The notes under the pieces are model-generated. The model saw only the letters and a list, made by a program, of their open reading frames with translations. It was not told the origin of the DNA and searched no databases. A program made the position numbers and the translations under genes. From Oscillatoriophycideae cyanobacterium NC_groundwater_1537_Pr4_S-0.65um_50_18 (GTDB lineage: Bacteria > Cyanobacteriota > Cyanobacteriia > Elainellales > Elainellaceae), in NCBI GenBank assembly GCA_016208305.1, contig JACQYI010000037.1, forward strand, positions 1 to 64,000: a stretch of DNA of 64,000 nucleotides. The letters are read 5' to 3'. Positions 53,743 to 61,252 of the stretch are shown in pieces; position 1 is the stretch's first letter, and every line of letters starts with the position of its first letter.

Positions 53743-54636
53743 ATGGATACACAAACCGATTTAAAGAGAGACTCACGAACCGAGTCAAACATCCGTCTGT
53801 TACTGCGCATCCTGCGTAACCCGCTCGTCAGCATACTGGCGCTCTACTACGCTCTGTACTACGTGAATGCAGCAGGCCTTTATTACACGGCGGTAGCGAA
53901 TGCTGACACAGGTCTGGTGCAATCCCTCGTTAGTGGTGCATCGACTGTCGCGAACTTGCTGCTCGTGTATTTGACCTTCGCCTATTTCGTGGAACGCCGA
54001 CCGGTCACAGAACTGGCCCTGCCCCGCATGGGTCGCGAACTCGGCTTCGGCCTCTTGCTTGGCTTCGGCCTAATAACCGCCTGCGTTTTGATCGCGATGG
54101 CCCTCGGCATCTACCGCATCGATGGCTTCGACAGTTGGCAAAACATGTTGCCAACCGGGATTGCGCTGTCGTTACCCGTTTACGAGGAGCTGGCGTTCCG
54201 TGGCGTGGTGTTTCGCATTCTTGAAGGAATGTTTGGCAGTTGGGTAGCGCTGGTTCTCTCATCCCTGGTGTTCGGCGGCGTGCATATGGTGAACGGTGGT
54301 GAATCCCTCGCAGGCGTCGCGTCCATCGCCTTCGTGCTTGGCCCGATGCTGGTCGCGCCCTTTTTGATCACCCGCCGCCTGTGGCTGGGTATCGGCCTTC
54401 ACGCCGCCTGGAACTACACGATGGGCAAGATTTACGCCATCAACGTGTCTGGTACACCCTCGCCGGGACTGTTCAAGGCCACCTTCGCAGGCCCGGAATT
54501 GCTCACCGGCGGCAACGCTGGCATGGAGGGCTCGTTGATCTGCATCCTAGTGGCGCTCACCTTCACCGTGGTCATGCTGGTTCTGGCGGCGCGGCGCGGC
54601 AACATCGTGCCACCCTCCTGGACGCGCAAGCACTGA
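53743..54636 (+). CDS. CPBP-family intramembrane metalloprotease
   Basis: The 297-residue membrane protein has a polar N-terminus starting MDTQTDLKRDSRTESNIRLL. Motif 1 is LPVYEELAFRGVVFRILEG near residue 146, motif 2 is SSLVFGGVHMVNGGESL, and motif 3 is GIGLHAAWNYTMGKIYAIN. It is a close paralogue of the gene at 57037: both share MDTQTD at the start and GPELLTGGNAGMEGSL plus NIVPP(S/A)W at the end. The active-site Glu-Glu and His residues are present. It is followed 114 bases later by the M1 aminopeptidase gene. Confidence 0.9.
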   Translation: MDTQTDLKRDSRTESNIRLLLRILRNPLVSILALYYALYYVNAAGLYYTAVANADTGLVQSLVSGASTVANLLLVYLTFAYFVERRPVTELALPRMGRELGFGLLLGFGLITACVLIAMALGIYRIDGFDSWQNMLPTGIALSLPVYEELAFRGVVFRILEGMFGSWVALVLSSLVFGGVHMVNGGESLAGVASIAFVLGPMLVAPFLITRRLWLGIGLHAAWNYTMGKIYAINVSGTPSPGLFKATFAGPELLTGGNAGMEGSLICILVALTFTVVMLVLAARRGNIVPPSWTRKH

Positions 54637-54750
54637 GCCATAGTTCGGAATGGATGGTCGCTTTAGTCGGTTGGGGTTCGCGCCCCAACTCAGCCTTTGC
54701 AAGACATCTGGCTGATCCCCTTCGCCCCTCTTTGGAGTCATTCACGTTCA

Positions 54751-56796
54751 ATGAAATCATCCATTAAGAAAACCATTGCCTTTTTCTGTGCCGGATTAAT
54801 CCTCGCGTTTTGTGGCACCACTCTGGTCTCCGCGCAGCAATCCTCGCCCGGTGCGATCGCCCAAATTCCCAGCGGTGGATCGTGGGAAATTCAGCACACC
54901 CCAGCGTCGTCAACACTGTACATGCCTCGCTTTGTCCGGCAAGCTTACGATAAGCAAACCCGCAGCCCCGACGGTAGACCCGGAAAAAACTACTGGCAGA
55001 ATCGATCTACTTACAAGATGAGCATCACCGTAACGCCACCCGATCGCACGGTATCTGCCACCGAAGACATTACCTACTTCAACAATAGCCCGGACACACT
55101 TTCTGACATTCCGTTTCGGCTCTATATGGATGCCCATAGACCGGAAGCGATGCGGGAAATAGCCGTTGAAGAGACATTTTTGACCTCTGGAATTCAGGTT
55201 GATGAGTTCCGCATCAATGGTCAGGTGAAAGCGTGGAACGATCCGAACAATCCCAATGCTGCAATTAACACGCCAGGAAGTACCCTGCACATGATTCGGC
55301 TGGAACAGCCCTTGCCACCCGGTGGGTCAATCACCTTTTCGATCCGGTGGCGCTACGACATCACCGTACAAGGGGGTTGGAAGAAAGGAGAGATCGACCA
55401 AACCACCTTCTTCCTGGCTTATTTTTTCCCGCGAGTGCATCCCTACAACGATACCAGCGGTATGGATATGACTCCTTTTACCCTGGGGCGTGAGTTTCAC
55501 AATGATTTTGGCGACTACACCTTTGAGGTCAACGTACCCAAAAACTTTGTGGTGTGGGCGACAGGAGATTTGCAGAATCCGCAGGAAGTCCTCCAGCCTA
55601 CCTATGCCCAGCACCTGCAAGAGAGCTTCACGAGCGATCGCGTGATCACTATTTCCCAACCCGCAGAACTGCAACAGGGGCGAGTCACGGCTCAGAGTGA
55701 TACCGTCACCTGGAAATGGCAGGCCAACAACGTGGAAGACATCGCCATTGCCTTGAGCAACCACTACATTTGGGATGCAGGCAGCGTTGTGGTCGATCCG
55801 GCAACGAACCGTCGAGCCAGCGTGCAGTCTGCCTATACCGAGGCCGCGAAAGACTTTACCCGCATGGTCGAGTTTGGCAAACGAACCCTCGCCTGGGCTT
55901 CGACCCAATATCCAGGAGTGCCCTACCCTTACAGCAAGGCCAGCATTATCCTCGGTGGCACTAAAGGGGCCGATGAGGAGTATCCCATGATGGTAAACGA
56001 CTCATCCCATTTGAATGAGGACGGTAGTCCGAATTATACGATGACGCGCTTCGTCGCGTCCCATGAACTGCTGCACTCCTGGTTCCCGTTTTACATGGGC
56101 ATCAATGAAAAGCGCTATCCCTTTATGGACGAAGGGTGGACAACGGCCTTTGAGCACCTGCTCGCCAAAGAGGATATGGGAGAAGAACCGGCGATCGCCT
56201 TCTTTAAGGCTTTTAGGGTAGCGCCCTGGTCAATCCCAGGATGGGTCACTGATCTTCCCATCATCACACCCCACGATACGCTGTTTGGGGCAGGCAGTGT
56301 TGCTTTCGGCCTCAATCCCTACGGCAAGGCAGCGCTAGGATATTTAGCCCTAAAAGACCTGATGGGCGATGTCGCGTTTAAAGCAGCGCTGCACGAATTT
56401 ATGGCTCGCTGGAATGGCAAACATCCCCTGCCCTGGGATATGTTCAACACCTTCAACGATGCCTCAGGTCAGGACTATAACTGGTTTTTCAACAACTGGT
56501 TCTTTAGCTACAACTACCTGGATTTGGCGGTTAAGAGCGTACAGCCAACCCAGCACGGATACAGCCTGCAAGTGGAGAACCTGGGCGGCATGGCGATGCC
56601 GTTTGATGTCCAGGTCGTCTATGCCGATGGCTCCCAAGCCAGCTTCCGGCAAAGTCCGCGAATTTGGAAAGATAGCCCGCAGATGGCAACCATCCAAATC
56701 AGCACTACTCAAACCCTGAAGTCGTTAACCCTGGATGGCGGCATCTTTATGGACTTAAACCCCGCTGATAACGCCTGGGAAGCCTCTTCAAGCTAA
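54751..56796 (+). CDS. Secreted M1-family aminopeptidase-like metallopeptidase
   Basis: Read from ATG at 54751 it has 681 residues and a signal peptide (TIAFFCAGLILAFCGTTLVS, then AQQ). An N-terminal beta domain (about 90-330) carries TVSATEDITYFNNSPDTLSD. The gluzincin core has the zinc site SHELLHSWF (His438, Glu439, His442), the third ligand Glu in MDEGWTTAFEHLLAKE 19 residues later, and AALGYLALKDLMGDVAF. The M1 exopeptidase motif GxMEN is not obvious, so it may be an M1-like peptidase of altered specificity. It sits between two paralogous CPBP protease genes. Confidence 0.88.
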   Translation: MKSSIKKTIAFFCAGLILAFCGTTLVSAQQSSPGAIAQIPSGGSWEIQHTPASSTLYMPRFVRQAYDKQTRSPDGRPGKNYWQNRSTYKMSITVTPPDRTVSATEDITYFNNSPDTLSDIPFRLYMDAHRPEAMREIAVEETFLTSGIQVDEFRINGQVKAWNDPNNPNAAINTPGSTLHMIRLEQPLPPGGSITFSIRWRYDITVQGGWKKGEIDQTTFFLAYFFPRVHPYNDTSGMDMTPFTLGREFHNDFGDYTFEVNVPKNFVVWATGDLQNPQEVLQPTYAQHLQESFTSDRVITISQPAELQQGRVTAQSDTVTWKWQANNVEDIAIALSNHYIWDAGSVVVDPATNRRASVQSAYTEAAKDFTRMVEFGKRTLAWASTQYPGVPYPYSKASIILGGTKGADEEYPMMVNDSSHLNEDGSPNYTMTRFVASHELLHSWFPFYMGINEKRYPFMDEGWTTAFEHLLAKEDMGEEPAIAFFKAFRVAPWSIPGWVTDLPIITPHDTLFGAGSVAFGLNPYGKAALGYLALKDLMGDVAFKAALHEFMARWNGKHPLPWDMFNTFNDASGQDYNWFFNNWFFSYNYLDLAVKSVQPTQHGYSLQVENLGGMAMPFDVQVVYADGSQASFRQSPRIWKDSPQMATIQISTTQTLKSLTLDGGIFMDLNPADNAWEASSS

Positions 56797-56841
56797 GGCA
56801 GCAGCATTTCCCACAGTACATCTGCGAGTAGCAAATCATCC

Positions 56842-56957
56842 GATCCCCCTAAATCCCCCTTAAAAAGGGGGACTTTGAAGCTTCCCCTTAAACCTCCCTT
56901 AAAAAGAGGGACTTTGAAACCAGTCCCCCCCCTTAAAAAGGGGGGTTAGGGGGGATC
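56842..56957. repeat. GC-rich element with terminal inverted repeats, MITE-like
   Basis: The ends GATCCCCCTAAATCCCC and GGGGTTAGGGGGGATC are near-perfect inverted repeats over 116 bases. Inside are two copies of a module of the form CTTAAAAAG(G/A)GGGACTTTGAA. Such C/G-run elements are common in cyanobacterial intergenic DNA and code for nothing. A relative may lie at 1104-1174. Confidence 0.75.
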
Positions 56958-57036
56958 TCCCAGTGTTAAACACGGCAGACCCTCCGTTTTCAAACATTCT
57001 CTAAAGTCCGTCAACGGTTTTAACTGGAGAACATCA

Positions 57037-57921
57037 ATGGATACCCAAACGGATACCCGAACCGATTCAGAACCCGCGCTGTTCCTGCGCGTCCTGCGCT
57101 TCCCGCTCACCCGCCTGCTGCTGTTCATCTTTGGTCTGCTCTACGTTTATGTGTCGGGCGCACAGTTCCTGGGACTCTTCCCCAACCCAATGCCCCGTCT
57201 GGCCGCGAGCATAGTGGTCGCCGCGAACCTGCTGTTTATGTACGTGAGCATCGTGTATTTGGTGGAACGTCGATCGGTCAGCGAACTAGCGCTGCCCCGC
57301 AGGGGTCGCGAACTCGGCATCGGCCTGTTGCTTGGCTTCGGCCTTTACACCACCTGCGTTGTGATGGCGATCGCCCTCGGACTCTACCGCATTGAAGGGT
57401 TCAACGGCTGGCAGGTGGTGCTGCCGTCACTGTGGCTTATACCACTAGCCCCTGTCTTCGAGGAACTGCTGTTTCGCGGCGTGGTGTTTCGCATCCTTGA
57501 GGAAGTGTTTGGCGGCTGGCTGGCCCTGATTCTCTCATCCGTGGGGTTCGGCCTCATGCACATGGGGAACCCAGGTGAGACCTTCGATGGCATCGCGGCG
57601 ATCGCCATCGTGTTCGGCCCGATGCTGGCTGCGTCCTATATGCTCACTCGCCGCCTATGGCTGGGCATCGGTCTCCACGGAGCCTGGAACACCACAATGA
57701 GCCTGATTTTCTCCGGTGCCGTATCCGGTAATGGAACTCCGCATGGTCTGTTCAAAACCACCTTTCAAGGACCGGAACTGCTCACCGGCGGCAACGCGGG
57801 TATGGAGGGTTCGCTGATCGCCGTCTTGGTGGCTGCCATAGCCACTGTGCTCATGCTGATCCCGGTGATTCGGCGCAGCAACATCGTGCCACCGGCCTGG
57901 AAGCGCAAAGCCCCAGCCTGA
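57037..57921 (+). CDS. CPBP-family intramembrane metalloprotease
   Basis: This 294-residue paralogue of the gene at 53743 has about eight membrane helices. Motif 1 is APVFEELLFRGVVFRILEE near residue 144, motif 2 is SSVGFGLMHMGNPGETF, and motif 3 is GIGLHGAWNTTMSLIFSGA. The N-terminal MDTQTD and C-terminal GPELLTGGNAGMEGSL are shared with the paralogue. Upstream, the MITE-like element ends 79 bases before the ATG and may have brought or replaced the promoter. The downstream neighbour is the PrsW remnant. Confidence 0.9.
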   Translation: MDTQTDTRTDSEPALFLRVLRFPLTRLLLFIFGLLYVYVSGAQFLGLFPNPMPRLAASIVVAANLLFMYVSIVYLVERRSVSELALPRRGRELGIGLLLGFGLYTTCVVMAIALGLYRIEGFNGWQVVLPSLWLIPLAPVFEELLFRGVVFRILEEVFGGWLALILSSVGFGLMHMGNPGETFDGIAAIAIVFGPMLAASYMLTRRLWLGIGLHGAWNTTMSLIFSGAVSGNGTPHGLFKTTFQGPELLTGGNAGMEGSLIAVLVAAIATVLMLIPVIRRSNIVPPAWKRKAPA

Positions 57922-58009
57922 GTCCGGCATGGGTGTCGCGTCCCGGCGCCGATGTCAGCCCTGTTTTTGAGTCTAAGTAATGCCTACCATTCTGAATCTT
58001 GAGGTATCT

Positions 58010-58249
58010 ATGTCGCTGACTGATTCTGCCCATGTTCTCTATGGCTCACCGTTGAGTCGCCCTAAAGTTGCTAAATTTGCTGCGATTGTGCTCAAGGGCG
58101 ATCGCATCTTCCGCTCTCGCCGCATTCCTGATTACGATCGCAAAACCGCCGCTGCAATTATCCGAGCGCAAAACGAACTGGCGTTTCGCAAATGGCGTGT
58201 TGAATATCTGGGGCAATCCTCAGATAATGATAAGCTTGTCGCTTCTTGA
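58010..58249 (+). pseudogene. PrsW-gene remnant: both ends joined, catalytic core lost
   Basis: The 79-codon frame begins MSLTDSAHVLYGSPLSRPKV, matching the PrsW start at 44155 (ASARLLYGSPLSRPKF). After KFAAIVL it passes straight to KGDRIFRSRRIPDYDR and AQNELAFRKWRV, matching the C-terminus of that protease. About 320 residues including every membrane helix and the Glu-Glu motif are missing, yet the frame is kept. The product, if made, would be a small soluble protein. The stop comes earlier than in the parent. An alternative view is that the short form is a regulator. Confidence 0.85.
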
Positions 58250-58389
58250 CGAGAAGAACTGTGGCGGCTGCGCGGCTCAGGCAGTCCCATAGTGGTTGAG
58301 GTTGAGAAATTGGAATCAAATTGGAACCAATCAGTGACCGAAATTAAGTAATCTGAGCGATCAACGATGAATACAGAGAGGTTAATGAA

Positions 58390-58788
58390 ATGATGAAGAA
58401 ATACATGAATTCTTTCTTAATGATTTCCCTGACAACCATCGCCACCTTGGGGACTGCTGTTGCCGTCAAAGCCGATACCGTCGATGCCCGTTGCGATATC
58501 TATCCTGCCGGACAGGATCGCGCCACTTCCTCTGGTCTCTGCACCTACTCACAGCGACAGGGCGCTGTCGGCATTCAACTGCAAGATGGGCAGCGTTATG
58601 ACCTGCAACCGGTTGGCGATCAGCCCGAAAACTATGTTGATCAAAATGGACAGGCAGTCAGCCGTGATAACGATGGTTTGGGCGATCGCGGGGTCATCTT
58701 TCGTCTCTCTAATGAATCCATCTTTGTCTATTGGGATACAGCTCCCTATGGGCAGAATTCAGGAGGGGCTGTCAGGGCTCTCTGGTAG
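58390..58788 (+). CDS. Secreted protein with domain A, truncated
   Basis: The 132-residue protein has a signal peptide (cut after VKA near residue 28) and one domain A: RCDIYPAGQDRAT, CTYSQRQGAVGIQLQDGQ, PVGDQPENYVDQNGQAV and RLSNESIFVYWDT. It ends abruptly after GGAVRALW. In another frame just beyond (58790-58864) the sequence reads ASEVGTLVVHLSDLVSA, which resembles the beginning of the SH3b domain after domain A at 39562 (VGTLIAHERGSQI). A frameshift followed by truncation has probably removed the second domain. It follows the PrsW remnant in the same order in which the intact genes occur inverted at 43.4-44.2 kb. Confidence 0.7.
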   Translation: MMKKYMNSFLMISLTTIATLGTAVAVKADTVDARCDIYPAGQDRATSSGLCTYSQRQGAVGIQLQDGQRYDLQPVGDQPENYVDQNGQAVSRDNDGLGDRGVIFRLSNESIFVYWDTAPYGQNSGGAVRALW

Positions 58789-58997
58789 TGGCACGATGGC
58801 TGTCACTTCTGCCTCAGAGGTCGGCACACTCGTTGTGCACTTGAGCGATCTGGTCAGTGCTTAGCCCACAAAGTCTGAAGGTTTTGAAGGGATGGAAACC
58901 CAATCTTTCCATCCCTGGGACTGATGCAGCGAACAGGAGTGTTTCGCAAAAGGCACATGCAGTCCCAGAATCAGGATGTTGAATTGGAGCAATTTAG

Positions 58998-61151
58998 ATG
59001 TATCTACCTCCTCTAGTCTCTGGTTGCGATGGTCAAAGACCTGCCCCTCAGGGCGATCGCCTCCACTCACCCCAAAAACTGCGCCACAAGCCTAAGCGCG
59101 CTTACCCCAGCGGATTGAACGCCCCCCTATTGCTGTTCCTAAGCTGTGTGCTAACCCCGCTGCTAGGTGCCCCAGCCTTGGCGCAGAGCCGTCCCCAGGC
59201 CATCAGCGGTGGGGTAATTGAGTGCCCCATGCCCTTGGCTCCTGGTGAAGTTGAAGGGAAAACAGTCATCTGTGGGCAAATTCAGGTGCCCGAAAACTGG
59301 AGCGACCCCGCTAGTCCCCGGATCGCCCTAACCTATATGCGGCAGTTATCCAGAAACCAGTCGCCGATCGCTGACCCCATTATCTTTTTTGCGGGTGGCC
59401 CTGGTGGTTCCGTGCTGGCATCCCAGGGCAGCCAGGGGTTTGATTTTACCTATTTGCGTCAGACCCGTGATGTGATTGTGTGGGATCAGCGCGGCAACCG
59501 CTATAGTGCCGACCTACTTTGCCCAGAGTCTGTGAGAGTGCCCGATAGGGTGGAGCAGGAAGCGGCGATCGCAGCCCTGGGCGAACCCGACTTTACTCTC
59601 CAAAGTGCTCCTCAGGCCGTACTGGAGCATGTACGACAGTTGGATCTGATTATTGGTACAGGCCGTTGCGCGGAGTATCTGAAAAACCAGGGACGGGATC
59701 TCTCCCAATACAACACGGTGAATACGGTACAGGATGCGATCGCTCTGATGGATCACCTCGGCTATCCGGCCTACAACCTGTTTGGCATCTCCTACGGCAC
59801 CCAGGTCACCCTGGCGATTATGGACTATTACGAAACCCAGCCCACCGCTGGCTTACCGCCTCTGCGCAGTGCCGTGATAGATGGTGTGTTTCCGATCAAC
59901 ATGACCTCCGCTGAGGAAGCGCTGGTGTCGCCCTACAACATTTTGCGGGTGTTTGCGGACTGTGAGGCCGATGCCGCCTGTGGGCAGACTTACCCCAACA
60001 TTCGCCAGCGCACCATTGCCCTATTGGCGCAACTAGAGGCCGCCCCCATCCAGGCTGGGCGAACAACCGTCACCCTAGACGATGTGGTAAAACTGTTTCG
60101 CGCCGCCACCAGCCCTAGCAAAACAGAGCTAGTCCCCTACCTGCCGCGCCTGGTAGACGAGCTGTCGCAGGGCGAAACCGCCACCTATACACTAGCTCAA
60201 GGCATTCTCAGCGATCAGGTTACCGTCGAGCCTACCGCCCCCGACGCCCCTAACCCTAGTCTCCTCGACCCTATCACCCTAGAGACCGCAGCGGTGGCAG
60301 CGGAACTGCGGGCGATCGCTGCTCGGTTAGATACTTTAGAGCAGAATACGGGAGCGCTGACCACCGCCATTGATGAGGCCAAGTCTCTATCGGAGCTTTA
60401 TCTCAATGTGCTGAGCCGTTATCTGACCGATGCGGGGCCAGAGGTGCGGGGTGGCTTAGTCAGCACGGTCACGGATACCTACATTGGCTACCCCGATAAG
60501 CAAACCCAGGATGGGCTGTTGGCCTTGTCGGCAGATTTGGGGAGCACCGTGGGGGCTGAACTGGGGGCGATCGCCCATCAGATGAGCGCAGCGGAGGTGC
60601 GTACTGTCTGGCGAACGCTGACCGACGACAATGCCCTGCAACCCCTGAATTATTTTGAGAGTTTGACCAACTTCGTGGTGAAATGCAACGACCGTAACGC
60701 TGCCTTCAATACCGAGCCAGCCTTCGAGATCTACCGCAACTTTGAAGCCCCCCAGCTGATCAGAGAGCTGGATTTAGTGGCCAGCTATCAAGCCCGCTGC
60801 CGCATTTTTGAGCTGCCAGAGGTGGATTACGCGATCGCCCCCCCGGCAGTCAGCGATCTACCCACCCTGATCATGAACGGCGGCATTGATCACGCCACGG
60901 CAGCGGAGTGGGGTGAGTACGCCAGGGCAGGATTGTCCAACGCCCAAATGATCACTGTCCCGCTCACCGAGCACGGCACCACCCGCTATTCTCAATGCGC
61001 CAAGGATATTGCCCACACTTTCTTTCTTTACCCCAACGCCGCGTTAGATACCTCCTGCGTGGAAGAGTTTCGCCCGGTCTTTGTCTTGCCGGATGACCCG
61101 CTCCCGGCGATGGGCAAAGCCCAGTCGGAGACCCTCGCAGAGGCATCCTAA
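58998..61151 (+). CDS. Secreted alpha/beta hydrolase, TAP-like peptidase (S33)
   Basis: The 717-residue protein starts with a long basic N-region. The signal core is LNAPLLLFLSCVLTPLLGAP, ending ALAQ near residue 62. Motifs: DPIIFFAGGPGGSVLAS, VIVWDQRGNRYSADLLC, nucleophile Ser in LFGISYGTQVTLA, acid in IMNGGIDHATAAEW and His in PLTEHGTTRYSQC. The acid position (GGID) matches the family. It is the most diverged of the four paralogues and stands 101 bases before the next one. A later start is possible, since the first ~40 residues are not typical of signal peptides. Confidence 0.88.
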   Translation: MYLPPLVSGCDGQRPAPQGDRLHSPQKLRHKPKRAYPSGLNAPLLLFLSCVLTPLLGAPALAQSRPQAISGGVIECPMPLAPGEVEGKTVICGQIQVPENWSDPASPRIALTYMRQLSRNQSPIADPIIFFAGGPGGSVLASQGSQGFDFTYLRQTRDVIVWDQRGNRYSADLLCPESVRVPDRVEQEAAIAALGEPDFTLQSAPQAVLEHVRQLDLIIGTGRCAEYLKNQGRDLSQYNTVNTVQDAIALMDHLGYPAYNLFGISYGTQVTLAIMDYYETQPTAGLPPLRSAVIDGVFPINMTSAEEALVSPYNILRVFADCEADAACGQTYPNIRQRTIALLAQLEAAPIQAGRTTVTLDDVVKLFRAATSPSKTELVPYLPRLVDELSQGETATYTLAQGILSDQVTVEPTAPDAPNPSLLDPITLETAAVAAELRAIAARLDTLEQNTGALTTAIDEAKSLSELYLNVLSRYLTDAGPEVRGGLVSTVTDTYIGYPDKQTQDGLLALSADLGSTVGAELGAIAHQMSAAEVRTVWRTLTDDNALQPLNYFESLTNFVVKCNDRNAAFNTEPAFEIYRNFEAPQLIRELDLVASYQARCRIFELPEVDYAIAPPAVSDLPTLIMNGGIDHATAAEWGEYARAGLSNAQMITVPLTEHGTTRYSQCAKDIAHTFFLYPNAALDTSCVEEFRPVFVLPDDPLPAMGKAQSETLAEAS

Positions 61152-61252
61152 CCTCTGCCCCATGCCTTGGGTCAGGGGAAACACGCCCAACCCTTCAGCT
61201 CAGCCCATAGAACGCCACACCACACCCATCCATCCCATTCCCCTAAACCCCA

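Noticed and set aside
55327..55908. 193-residue minus-strand frame
   Set aside because: It lies fully inside the M1 peptidase gene, which has clear motifs; this is a shadow.
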